Shown here: positions 25,823 through 33,862 of the stretch, in pieces | Layout of the letters: each line of letters opens with the position of its first letter | Position numbering within the stretch: the stretch's first letter is position 1 | Source of the DNA: Fundicoccus culcitae | GTDB taxonomy: Bacteria; Bacillota; Bacilli; Lactobacillales; Aerococcaceae | Length of the DNA: 64,000 nt | Direction: 5' to 3' | Assembly (NCBI RefSeq): GCF_024661895.1 | Contig: NZ_CP102453.1 | Coordinates: forward strand, 2,976,001-3,040,000 | Program-made: the position numbers and the translations under genes | The notes under the pieces: model-generated | What the model saw: only the letters and a program-made list of their open reading frames with translations | What the model was told of the DNA's origin: nothing | Databases searched by the model: none

Positions 25823-26878
25823 ATGTCTTTTCGTAATAAAAATTCAAATAAATATCTCTGCATATTTGCCATCTTAGTATTTTTCACTAGTCAGTTTTTT
25901 AGAGTGACACAGATAACTTATGCTGAAACAAAAGAATGGCCTTCGGACATCGTGCTTGCTGTATTACCTGATACGCAACTGTATTCGAAATATTCGCCTG
26001 AAATCTTCGAAAGTCAGACCAGCTGGATTGCTGAAAATCAAGCATCCGAAAATATTGATTTTGTACTTCATGTGGGTGATATCGTCAATGAAGCATATAA
26101 TATTTCCCAATGGGAGAGTGCCTCTAATGTCATGGAGATTTTGGAGGAAGCAAAGATTAACTATGCCATCGTCACCGGGAATCATGATGTAGACTATTCA
26201 CGGATAGGCGTCGAAGATGTCGCTTATTACGATGATATGCGTAACGAACTTGAAAATTACCCCAAGTATTTTCCAGTTGAGCGATTCGCATCAATGTCTA
26301 CTTTTGGAGGCTCTAGCCCAAATGGCTATAACACTTACCATTTTATAGCTGCTGAAGACTATCAGATTATGGTATTAGCTCTTGATTGGCTTCCTAGTGA
26401 TGAGACTCTGGATTGGGCTCAAGACATCTTGAAGCAATATTCAAAAACACCCACAATCATCTTAAAACATGATTTTATTAGGCCAAGAAAGAATGATCAT
26501 TCCGGCGAAGTTCAAATATCTGGCGAAGAAACACAAAAGCAGTGGGAGATATTTAAAGAATATAATCAGATTTTCATGACGCTTAACGGCCACTTTACCG
26601 GTTCGGATTATGGTACACTGAAGAACGCCTATGGCAATGATGTATTTATGACGTCAGTCGATTTCCAAGGGAAAGTAAGAGGGGGTAATGGATGGATGAG
26701 ATTGATGACACTCGATATTGAAAATAGCCGCATCAATGGGACGACATTCTCTCCATATGTCATGTCCCTTCCACTTGAGGAGCGGGAAGCAGAGGATTTG
26801 GAGTATCTTGAAGATGAGGCAAACCAATTTTCCTTTCCCTTTGATTTGAAAACTAGGTTTGAACAGATTTCAAATTAA
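25823..26878 (+). CDS. Secreted calcineurin-like metallophosphoesterase
   Basis: The 351-residue protein begins with a signal-peptide-like segment (KYLCIFAILVFFTSQFFRV, then TYAETKEW). The metallophosphatase blocks follow: VLPDTQLYSKYS, FVLHVGDIVNE, IVTGNHDVDYS, ILKHDF and LNGHFTGSDYG, which together give the metal-binding Asp/His/Asn set. No sortase motif or C-terminal anchor is visible, so it may be released or held by its N-terminus. It lies last in the presumed Pho operon, 23 bp after the IMPase gene with AAAAGGAGAG. Outside the cell it could cut phosphodiesters or monoesters to provide the importer's ligand. Confidence 0.87.
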   Translation: MSFRNKNSNKYLCIFAILVFFTSQFFRVTQITYAETKEWPSDIVLAVLPDTQLYSKYSPEIFESQTSWIAENQASENIDFVLHVGDIVNEAYNISQWESASNVMEILEEAKINYAIVTGNHDVDYSRIGVEDVAYYDDMRNELENYPKYFPVERFASMSTFGGSSPNGYNTYHFIAAEDYQIMVLALDWLPSDETLDWAQDILKQYSKTPTIILKHDFIRPRKNDHSGEVQISGEETQKQWEIFKEYNQIFMTLNGHFTGSDYGTLKNAYGNDVFMTSVDFQGKVRGGNGWMRLMTLDIENSRINGTTFSPYVMSLPLEEREAEDLEYLEDEANQFSFPFDLKTRFEQISN

Positions 26879-26978
26879 GCAGCGTCTTTATCTAATGGAA
26901 GCGAGTGATTTTGTAACAACAAGTACTAAGCGATGAATGATTAAACGATACAATATAATAAACAAAAGGAATCTGATT

Positions 26979-27242
26979 TTGGAAAAAGGAAAGATTGATT
27001 TAAAACAAGTATTAGATGAAATTTCCGTGATGACCTATGATGAAATTGCGACGGCTATATTGAATAATAAATCGAGTTATATCAAAGATTTAGTCCAATT
27101 AAAAACAGAAGCAGATAATTTATTTCGTCAGGAAAGAAAGAGTGAATCGGACTCAGATATTAAAAGCTTAATCGATGCTTGGATTTCATTGAGAGATGAA
27201 CTGAAGCGAACACTGAGACATCAAGATCGAAAAAACTACTAA
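26979..27242 (+). CDS. Small hydrophilic protein, unknown function
   Basis: A short frame of 87 residues from TTG 26979 (AAAAGGAA 9 bp upstream); an ATG at 26937 is in frame but has no ribosome site. The protein is charged and helical, for example IDLKQVLDEISVMTYDEIATAIL and SDIKSLIDAWISLRDELKRTLRHQ, with no membrane segment. I recognise no family. It lies between the phosphoesterase gene and a bidirectional terminator. Coding is plausible because of amino-acid composition, but not certain. Confidence 0.55.
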   Translation: MEKGKIDLKQVLDEISVMTYDEIATAILNNKSSYIKDLVQLKTEADNLFRQERKSESDSDIKSLIDAWISLRDELKRTLRHQDRKNY

Positions 27243-27245
27243 ACA

Positions 27246-27296
27246 AAAAAACCGTAAACCTCTGATTGGTCGATACAGAGGCTTACGGTTTTTGTA
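27246..27296. terminator. Bidirectional terminator
   Basis: AAAAACCGTAA.CCTCT pairs with AGAGG.TTACGGTTTTT. A runs on the left and T runs on the right allow function for both converging genes. Confidence 0.88.
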
Positions 27297-27308
27297 TGTT
27301 TTTTTCAG

Positions 27309-28775
27309 TTAATCAAATTTCTTTGGTAACTTAAATTCAGATACTGTAGAAGTCATTGGTACTGGGCTTTTGTCCATATGGTTTTTAGCGTTAAAGGCTG
27401 TTTTAATTGTTTCCTCAATAATTTCCTCTTGACTATCAACCGTCTCAGGAAATAGATGGGGGAATGCACGTTTACGATAGCACGCTAGGGCTGCATCATA
27501 AATGACCGTATTTAATGAAATTTCCCGTGGGTAATAAAGTCGATCTCTAAAAGCGAGGTCAACATCGGATAAACCATCTTGAATCGCTAAGGCCATAAAG
27601 TTTGTATAGCTTAAAATATCGGCTCTAGAACGGAATTGTGCCCCTAGAATAAGACCACTTTCTTTCTCAACAACTAATTTAAGAACAACCGGTGTATCAT
27701 CATCTAAGGTGTAGGGAACTTGGACCGTAATTTCTAGTGGATCATATAATTTTTGTGCTTGTTGATAAGTGTAACCCACACTAGAAATATAATGATTAAA
27801 TACTTTCGTACCCATGACACGTACCGAATGGGATTGTTTCACACGCTTTTCTTTTAAATTCAAAGCCGCAATCTGACCAGAACGAACCGCATTGTTGATG
27901 AGTGCAACGAACTCTTGATGTTGTCCTTGACCAAAAGGTGTTTGAATCAAATCACCTACTGCAAAAATATCTTGGACACTAGTTTCTAAATATTCGTCCA
28001 CTTTTATTGTCCCATTATCGTTTAATTCAACAATATCTTTCACCAATTCAGAATTTGGAATTAAGCTAGTTGCTAAGAGGATTGCATCAGGGTATAACTC
28101 TTGTTTATCTGTCGTGATTTTAAGGGGATTGACTTCTATAGAAGTAACTTTTTCATTTAAATATACTTCAGTAGCCGTGAATTCGATAATACTTTGGATA
28201 TCCTTAACAAAATTGGCATCAAAGTAATTGTGTAATAACTGGTCACGCATTTCAATAATCGTCACTTGCTTGTTAACACTCACGAGCGCATCCGTTGTTT
28301 CAATCGCAATTTGGCCACCGCCAATAATGGCTAAGTTTTGTGCCGATTCAACAACACGTCGAGCATGTGCAGAACTCACATAATCTTTTGTTGTAATAAT
28401 TTGCGTACTATTCAACGACTTCGATAAATTATCAGCTTGCCTTGATCCCATAGCTAATATCAAAACGTCATAGCTCACAGAACGTTGGTAACGCATATGG
28501 GCCGTAATGAGTTTCTTTTCATTCGCAAATAAACTGATAACACGCGTTCCTAATTGTAGTTGAATGTTTTGTTCATAAAGATAATCTTCTTTAACAAAAA
28601 AGGATTCATCTAAACTAGGTAAATCGCCATTTAATAACATGTTTAACCCACTTGGAATATATCCGATTTTATCTTGGGCTTCAATGAGTATAATTTCTGC
28701 ATCAGGATAGAGTTTTCTTGATTCAATAGCTGCACTCACGCCAGCAAAGGATGCACCGATGATAACGATTTTCAT
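27309..28775 (-). CDS. FAD-dependent pyridine nucleotide-disulfide oxidoreductase (NADH oxidase-like) with Ser42
   Basis: The 488-residue flavoprotein is related to NADH oxidase, NADH peroxidase and CoA-disulfide reductase. The FAD motif GASFAGVSAA is at residues 7-16, the NAD motif is AIIGGGQIAIE, and DIFAVGDLIQT binds FAD. In the family a redox-active Cys42 lies in S-F-L-S-C-G; here the segment is IGYIPSG and residue 42 is Ser. That predicts loss of the cysteine-sulfenic/persulfide chemistry and possibly H2O2-forming oxidase activity. A C-terminal tail of about 35 residues is extra. The start ATG lies behind a GAGAGGAAG ribosome site on the minus strand. It is monocistronic. Confidence 0.88.
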   Translation of the reverse strand: MKIVIIGASFAGVSAAIESRKLYPDAEIILIEAQDKIGYIPSGLNMLLNGDLPSLDESFFVKEDYLYEQNIQLQLGTRVISLFANEKKLITAHMRYQRSVSYDVLILAMGSRQADNLSKSLNSTQIITTKDYVSSAHARRVVESAQNLAIIGGGQIAIETTDALVSVNKQVTIIEMRDQLLHNYFDANFVKDIQSIIEFTATEVYLNEKVTSIEVNPLKITTDKQELYPDAILLATSLIPNSELVKDIVELNDNGTIKVDEYLETSVQDIFAVGDLIQTPFGQGQHQEFVALINNAVRSGQIAALNLKEKRVKQSHSVRVMGTKVFNHYISSVGYTYQQAQKLYDPLEITVQVPYTLDDDTPVVLKLVVEKESGLILGAQFRSRADILSYTNFMALAIQDGLSDVDLAFRDRLYYPREISLNTVIYDAALACYRKRAFPHLFPETVDSQEEIIEETIKTAFNAKNHMDKSPVPMTSTVSEFKLPKKFD

Positions 28776-28913
28776 GCTAATCTTCCTCTCAAGTAATATT
28801 TTATGTGAAATCTATAACATTAGTATAACGTTTATTTATAGCAGATTCCATAGTTATTTAAATTGATATTCAAGTTCACACCCATATAAAAAATAGAAAA
28901 ACAGTGCTAGAGA

Positions 28914-29039
28914 AACGCATATATAGAAACTGAAAAAGACTATATACGATTGCCAAACGCATATATAGAAACTGAAAAAGGCTATATACGATTGCCAAAC
29001 GCGTATATGGAAAGTGAAAAAGGCTATATACGATTGCAA
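28914..29039. repeat. Three tandem copies of a 42-bp hairpin repeat
   Basis: Units begin AACGCATATATAGAAACTG and end with CTATATACGATTGCC. The CGTATATAG-type end pairs with CTATATACG inside each unit, so each can fold. Several overlapping minus-strand frames across it are repeat artefacts. Confidence 0.9.
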
Positions 29040-29111
29040 ATATAGATATCAAAGCCAGAAAAAGTAGCTTTCGATTTTCAGAGCATTCACCTCCAACAAA
29101 CAATGAGCGGA

Positions 29112-29269
29112 AAAAATCCGAGCTTTTACATATAGTGTTAAGAACGAACCAGCACACATCTCTCCCTTTGGGGCTTTGCCCCTTAGGGAGAGAGTAGCTG
29201 GGCGAGTCTGAAGCCACTCTGAAAGAGAGGCGAAAGACGGTTCCACGATATGTAAAAGCTCGGATTTTT
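29112..29269. mobile_element. MITE-like element with 22-bp terminal inverted repeats
   Basis: Perfect 22-bp inverted ends (29112-29133 and 29248-29269) flank about 115 bp that hold a further strong stem (CTCTCCCTTTGGGG... with CCCCTTAGGGAGAG). There is no transposase gene inside. The layout fits a miniature inverted-repeat element or a large structured repeat. The rest of 28776-29429 outside this element and the 42-bp repeats is AT-rich without other features. Confidence 0.65.
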
Positions 29270-29429
29270 GTAGCGAATCCCCCTCAATCCCACCCAAGCA
29301 AAATAATTACCCTCAAATTCAACTCTATAAAATTACAAACCCCCTTATCCGTGTTATAATGAAATTGCTTGATAGATATTTGTGTTTTTGCAAAAAAGAC
29401 TGATTTCAAATAGAAAGTAGAGGGTTCCC

Positions 29430-30281
29430 ATGAAAATGAAACATAATCAGAAACACGCCCAAATAGGGACGTTTCTTCGAACGCTACGACTTGAAAAGAA
29501 TTTAACTGAAAAAGATGTTGCTGAAGCCTTAGGGGTGACTGAACGTGTGATTCATCAGTGGGAAAAAGGCACCTACTTGCCTGAAATTACCCTGCTACAA
29601 CCACTCGCCAATCTGTATAACGTGTCAACCGAAGATATTATCAATGGTTCGATTAGTAGTGATAGTGAAGGCGAAGAAAGAACAACCACCGATCCACAAT
29701 TTTTTGAATATGCGGCAACAAGTTCTATTGAACAGCAAGATGTTTCCAGAAAAAAATGGTTCTCCCTCGTGTCGCTCGTTTTATTAATAGTTATCGCATC
29801 TTGCATGCTCATTGACTTTTTAACGATTGGACGTTTTACTTGGTCATTAATCGTGCTCATTTCAATTGGTTTTGCCTGGGGCTCCATCATTCCGATATTT
29901 ATTATGAAAAAACAACCCATTTTAACGAGTATGGTCACCATGTCGATTTTAACCATTCCATATTTGTACTTACTGGATAATGTATTATCTTTAGACGGTA
30001 TTTTGATTCGCATAGCGATTCCAGTCGCTGTCGCAGCCTATTTCTATTTATGGGGACTCTATGTTGTTTATCGCTACTATGATTTTCCTTGGATACGTAT
30101 TGGTATGGTTGCCGCTTTTGGTGGAGCCATTTTATCCGCCGTGATTAACTTTGTCGTGTCATACAATTTAGATAGACCCTTCTTTACAGTTTGGAACATC
30201 TTATCGATTGTTATACTAGTCGCTATCGGTGTCGGTTTAATCTTTTACGAAAGACAAAAAAAGACCACACCCCCTGAATAA
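29430..30281 (+). CDS. Membrane-anchored XRE-family regulator
   Basis: The 283-residue protein has an N-terminal Cro/C1-type helix-turn-helix (IGTFLRTLRLEKNLTEKDVAEALGV, VIHQWEKG), then an acidic linker (residues about 75-105). Six or so hydrophobic segments fill the rest of the chain. XRE regulators with a polytopic membrane domain occur in lactic acid bacteria, and their signals are mostly unknown. The ATG follows TAGAGGG. Its stop codon overlaps an inverted pair of AATAAATATC-type motifs. Confidence 0.85.
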   Translation: MKMKHNQKHAQIGTFLRTLRLEKNLTEKDVAEALGVTERVIHQWEKGTYLPEITLLQPLANLYNVSTEDIINGSISSDSEGEERTTTDPQFFEYAATSSIEQQDVSRKKWFSLVSLVLLIVIASCMLIDFLTIGRFTWSLIVLISIGFAWGSIIPIFIMKKQPILTSMVTMSILTIPYLYLLDNVLSLDGILIRIAIPVAVAAYFYLWGLYVVYRYYDFPWIRIGMVAAFGGAILSAVINFVVSYNLDRPFFTVWNILSIVILVAIGVGLIFYERQKKTTPPE

Positions 30282-30308
30282 ATCTCACTGCAATAAGTGA
30301 TATTTATT
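30277..30308. repeat. Inverted pair of AATAAATATC-type motifs
   Basis: A 13-nt arm (AATAAATCTCACT) at 30277-30289 pairs, with one mismatch, with AGTGATATTTATT at 30296-30308. It overlaps the stop codon of the XRE gene and no T tract follows. Confidence 0.75.
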
Positions 30309-30365
30309 TATGAAATGCGGATTGAGGAGTATAGTATAGGTAACATTAATTTAGGAGGTCATAAA

Positions 30366-31184
30366 ATGCGTGTTTTACAACAAACGTTTACTTTAGCAAA
30401 TGGGGTTGAAATTCCCAAAATTGGGTTAGGTACATGGCAAATGTCACCCGATGAAGCGTATAATAGTACCAAATTCGCTTTAGAAAATGGTTATTTGCAT
30501 GTGGATACGGCTGTAAGTTATCGTAACCAACAAGCGGTGGGTAAAGCAGTCAAGGATAGTGGTCTAGATCGGGATACGGTCTATATTACAACGAAGATTC
30601 CTGGTGAAGTGAAAACTTATGATGAAGCCAAAGCAACCATTGAACAGTCTTTAAAAGAATTAGATGTCGAATATATTGATTTGATTTTAATTCATGCGCC
30701 ACGTCCTTGGCAGGTGATGCATGATCGACCTATTGAAAATCATTATTATGAAGAAAATGCTAATGTGTGGCGCGCCATGGTTGAAGCGTATGAAGCGGGT
30801 CAACTAAAAGCGATTGGTGTTTCTAATTTTAGTATTGATGATTTAGAACATTTAATGGCAACGACAACGGTTGCTCCTCATGTGAATCAAGTTATTTATC
30901 ATATTGGTCGGACGAACCAAGAATTACTGGCTTTTTGTCAAAATAACCATATTCTTTTGGAAGGTTACTCACCCATCGCAACCGGTCGGTTATTAGATAA
31001 TCAACAAATTAAGGCAATTGCGGACAAATATGATAAATCAATTCCACAAATTTGTATTCGATATCTATTAGAAAAAGATATTTTGCCGTTACCAAAATCT
31101 GTGCATGAAGATTATATTTTACAAAATGCGGACGTTGATTTTTCAATTGAAGCCGACGATATGGCTTATTTAGATAGCTTATAA
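30366..31184 (+). CDS. Aldo/keto reductase
   Basis: The 272-residue protein is an AKR of the 2,5-diketo-D-gluconate reductase-like group: IPKIGLGTWQM at the N-terminus, HVDTAVSYRNQQAVGKAV with the catalytic Asp and Tyr, TKIPGE with the catalytic Lys, LILIHAP with the His, GVSNFS, and the C-terminal NADPH-binding LPKSVHEDYILQN. ATG 30366 lies behind TTAGGAGGTC; the frame is open upstream but has no such site. The substrate is unknown. It shares no obvious operon. Confidence 0.9.
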   Translation: MRVLQQTFTLANGVEIPKIGLGTWQMSPDEAYNSTKFALENGYLHVDTAVSYRNQQAVGKAVKDSGLDRDTVYITTKIPGEVKTYDEAKATIEQSLKELDVEYIDLILIHAPRPWQVMHDRPIENHYYEENANVWRAMVEAYEAGQLKAIGVSNFSIDDLEHLMATTTVAPHVNQVIYHIGRTNQELLAFCQNNHILLEGYSPIATGRLLDNQQIKAIADKYDKSIPQICIRYLLEKDILPLPKSVHEDYILQNADVDFSIEADDMAYLDSL

Positions 31185-31218
31185 AATTATAAATAAATGA
31201 GAATTATGAATTTTATAG

Positions 31219-31247
31219 TTGACAATCTGTTTTTTTGCTCGTATAAT
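31219..31247 (+). promoter_or_regulatory. Sigma-A promoter of the T-box operon
   Basis: TTGACA (31219-31224), 17-bp spacer, TATAAT (31242-31247): a consensus promoter directly ahead of the T-box leader. Confidence 0.9.
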
Positions 31248-31269
31248 CACCTTAACATTTAAATCAACT

Positions 31270-31516
31270 TACGTCATTGATAGAGAGAGTAGAATAATTT
31301 CGTAAAGCCAGCGAGATGAGACAGAGTGGAAGCTCATCGTTTACCAATTATTTGAAGCGCACTCTTGAGACAAGGTGGAGAAGATAGTATCCACTTTCGC
31401 AGTTCTATGCGTTAAAAAATGAGCGGATCGGGACACTTGTCCCCGTCAAGTAGAGTGGTACCGCGGGAAATCCCGTCTCTTTTACCTATATTAGGTAGAG
31501 AGACGGGATTTTTTGT
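31270..31516 (+). ncRNA. T-box riboswitch leader
   Basis: The conserved T-box core AGAGTGGTACCGCGG lies at 31452-31466. The terminator that follows (AATCCCGTCTCT pairing with AGAGACGGGATT, then T6) ends near 31515. Stem I shows an AGTA loop-E strand near 31289 and its partner GAA on the 3' side in TTTGAAGCGCAC. The UGGU of the antiterminator expects a tRNA with discriminator A. The specifier cannot be fixed by eye: CGC (Arg) followed by A is my best reading, and GCG (Ala) is an alternative. Uncharged tRNA should allow expression of the amino-acid importer downstream. Confidence 0.93.
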
Positions 31517-31572
31517 ATTCTCAGCTCATTGTTGGTTTGAATGTAAAATATAATATTGAGGGGATATTTATT

Positions 31573-32397
31573 ATGAAAAATTTAGTTAAAAAATTAATGT
31601 TAGCAGCCATGACTTTAAGTTTAGGCTTAGTAGGGGTTACCGCATCTGTTCAAGCTCAAGATAGTGAAAGTCCTGTGTTGGATAAAATTAAAGCAGATGG
31701 TAAAATTGTGTTAGGTACCTCAGCCGATTTCCCGCCATTTGAATGGCATTTAGTCGAAGATGGTCAAGATACGATTGTTGGCTTTGATATTGATATTGCT
31801 CAAGCGATTGCGGATGCCTTAGAGGTAGAGTTAGTGGTTGAAGATATGAACTTTGATAGTTTAGTGGCAGCCGTAAAAACAGGCCGTGTCGATATGGTAA
31901 TGGCTGGTATGAACCCAACAGAAGAAAGAAAGAAAGAAGTAGATTTTAGTGACATTTATTATCAATCAGGCTTTGTTGCCTTAGTACCAGCAGATAAAGT
32001 TGGAGACTATGCTGATTTTAATGATATTGCTAATCTTAAAGTAGGTGTTCAAAAAGGAACGTCACAGGAAGCTTTTGTTAATGAAACTTTAACTGAAGCT
32101 GAAATTACGTCGATGCCAAAAAATGATGCCTTGATTGCTGCAATGATGACCAATCGTTTAGATGCTATCATCATTGATAAAATTGTAGGTGAACAGTTTG
32201 TGTCTGTTAATCCAGATATCGCGATTGCCAATTTTGAAGTGCCACATGAAGAAGATGGGACAGCTATTGCTATTGCTAAAGGCAACGAAGCCTTGTTAGT
32301 CGAAATCCAAGCGGTACTAGACGAATTAACCGAATCGGGTGAAATTGAGGAACTTTTCATCAAAAATATCGATTTAATGGCTGGTTCAGTTGAGTAA
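31573..32397 (+). CDS. Polar amino-acid ABC transporter, solute-binding protein
   Basis: The 274-residue protein belongs to family 3 solute-binding proteins. The signal peptide ends TASVQAQDSES, a signal peptidase I-type end without a lipobox cysteine. The mature part has LGTSADFPPFEWH, VGFDIDIAQAIADAL, GRVDMVMAGMNPTEERKKEVDFSDIYY and KVGVQKGTSQEAF, all family marks. ATG 31573 follows GAGGGG, with a copy of the dispersed 10-mer in the spacer. It is the first gene behind the T-box, so the ligand should be the amino acid matching that leader. Confidence 0.92.
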   Translation: MKNLVKKLMLAAMTLSLGLVGVTASVQAQDSESPVLDKIKADGKIVLGTSADFPPFEWHLVEDGQDTIVGFDIDIAQAIADALEVELVVEDMNFDSLVAAVKTGRVDMVMAGMNPTEERKKEVDFSDIYYQSGFVALVPADKVGDYADFNDIANLKVGVQKGTSQEAFVNETLTEAEITSMPKNDALIAAMMTNRLDAIIIDKIVGEQFVSVNPDIAIANFEVPHEEDGTAIAIAKGNEALLVEIQAVLDELTESGEIEELFIKNIDLMAGSVE

Positions 32398-32437
32398 TAC
32401 AAAATAATATTGGGTGGGTTTGAAAGGAAGTTTATAG

Positions 32438-33076
32438 ATGGATTTATTGTTTGAATATTGGCCGATTTTCTTAGAAGGGACAATTAATACCATATTAATT
32501 TCATTTTTTGCGGTATTAATCGGTTTAGTCTTTGGATCTTTATTAGCCCTTTTACGCTTGTCACAGAATACATGGTTAAATTTATTCGCAAAAGCGTATA
32601 TCCAGGTAGTGCGTGGAACGCCATTGCTGGTTCAATTATTTATCATTTATTTTGGTTTGACCTCTTTAAATTTATCAAGTTTTGCGTCAGGCGTTATTGC
32701 GGTTGGTTTTAATGCAACTGCCTATGTAGCTGAGATTATTAGAAGTGGGATTCAGTCGGTCGATAAAGGACAAATGGAAGCAGCTTTAGCAATTGGGATG
32801 TCGCGAAAACTTGCGATGCAAAAGATAATTTTTCCCCAAGCGATAAAAAATATCCTTCCAGCCATTGGGAATGAGTTTGCGGCTTTAATTAAGGAAACGT
32901 CTATTGTTTCTTATTTAGGTATTCGCGATATTATGTTTGCTTCTGACATTGTCAGAGGGGCTACTTTTCAAATCTTTCCACCTTTATTTATAGCCGCAGG
33001 GATTTATTTAATATTAACATCAGTGATTGCCTACGGTGTGGGACGTTTAGAAAAGAGGTTAAAAGCCAGTGATTAA
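32438..33076 (+). CDS. Polar amino-acid ABC transporter, permease
   Basis: The 212-residue permease of the HisMQ/GlnP family has about five hydrophobic segments, [17 protein letters not shown] near the first third, and the EAA-type loop [42 protein letters not shown] follows, typical of the family. The start ATG lies behind AAGGAAG. It overlaps the ATPase gene start by 8 bp, so translation is coupled. Confidence 0.93.
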   Translation: MDLLFEYWPIFLEGTINTILISFFAVLIGLVFGSLLALLRLSQNTWLNLFAKAYIQVVRGTPLLVQLFIIYFGLTSLNLSSFASGVIAVGFNATAYVAEIIRSGIQSVDKGQMEAALAIGMSRKLAMQKIIFPQAIKNILPAIGNEFAALIKETSIVSYLGIRDIMFASDIVRGATFQIFPPLFIAAGIYLILTSVIAYGVGRLEKRLKASD

Positions 33077-33791
33077 AGTACAAAATTTATATAAATCTTT
33101 TGGTGATAAAGAAGTTTTAACGAATATAAATCAGGAAGTTAACGAAGGGGAAGTCTTAGTTATTATTGGTCCATCGGGGTCCGGTAAATCGACTTTGTTA
33201 CGTTGTCTCAATCTCTTAGAGGTGCCGACATCTGGAAAGATTTATTTCAAGGGAACGGAAATTACGGCTAAAGATACCAAATTAGAAGAAATCCGGCAAC
33301 ATATGGGGATGGTTTTTCAAAACTTTAATCTCTTCCCTCACCTAACCGTTATGGATAATATTACGTTTGGTCCCATTAATCTTAAAGGATTCACACAAGC
33401 ACAAGCTGTTGAACTAGCGATGGACTTGCTACAGAAAATGGGTTTGAGTGATAAGGCGGATGTATATCCTTCGTCTTTATCCGGTGGGCAAGCTCAACGG
33501 GTGGCGATAGCTAGAGCTTTAGCGATGCAACCGGATGTCATGTTGTTTGATGAACCAACCTCGGCTTTAGATCCTGAAATGGTTTCTGAAGTTTTGGCGG
33601 TTATGAAACAACTAGCACTCGAAGGAATGACCATGGTCGTGGTTACGCATGAATTAGGCTTTGCTCGTGAAGTTGCTTCGCGGATTGTGTTTATGGATGC
33701 GGGTCAATTAGTTGAAACAGGAAGTCCGGAACAACTTTTGAATCATCCTCAAGAAGCAAGAACCATTGAGTTTTTGTCAAAAGTTCTATAA
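33069..33791 (+). CDS. Polar amino-acid ABC transporter, ATPase (GlnQ-like)
   Basis: The 240-residue ATPase has Walker [11 protein letters not shown]-loop [15 protein letters not shown], signature [10 protein letters not shown], Walker [15 protein letters not shown] and the switch His in [16 protein letters not shown] 33069 starts inside the end of the permease gene, with AAAAGAGG upstream. It completes the T-box-controlled three-gene importer and is followed by a terminator. Confidence 0.95.
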   Translation: MIKVQNLYKSFGDKEVLTNINQEVNEGEVLVIIGPSGSGKSTLLRCLNLLEVPTSGKIYFKGTEITAKDTKLEEIRQHMGMVFQNFNLFPHLTVMDNITFGPINLKGFTQAQAVELAMDLLQKMGLSDKADVYPSSLSGGQAQRVAIARALAMQPDVMLFDEPTSALDPEMVSEVLAVMKQLALEGMTMVVVTHELGFAREVASRIVFMDAGQLVETGSPEQLLNHPQEARTIEFLSKVL

Positions 33792-33810
33792 TGCTTTATC
33801 TATTAATAAA

Positions 33811-33849
33811 AGCCTGTATGCATAACTATCTATGCTACAGGCTCTTTTC
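33811..33849 (+). terminator. Terminator of the amino-acid ABC operon
   Basis: AGCCTGTA-TGCATA pairs with TATGC-TACAGGCT, followed by CTTTT. It also separates the convergent hydrolase gene. Confidence 0.8.
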
Positions 33850-33862
33850 ATTATTTGGGCTA

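Noticed and set aside
25920-26192. ORFs inside the metallophosphoesterase gene on both strands
   Set aside because: They are shadows of a clear metallophosphoesterase frame with intact motifs.
28854-29297. Minus-strand ORFs of 61, 113 and 82 residues
   Set aside because: They cover the 42-bp repeats and the MITE-like element, overlap each other in different frames and have no ribosome site.
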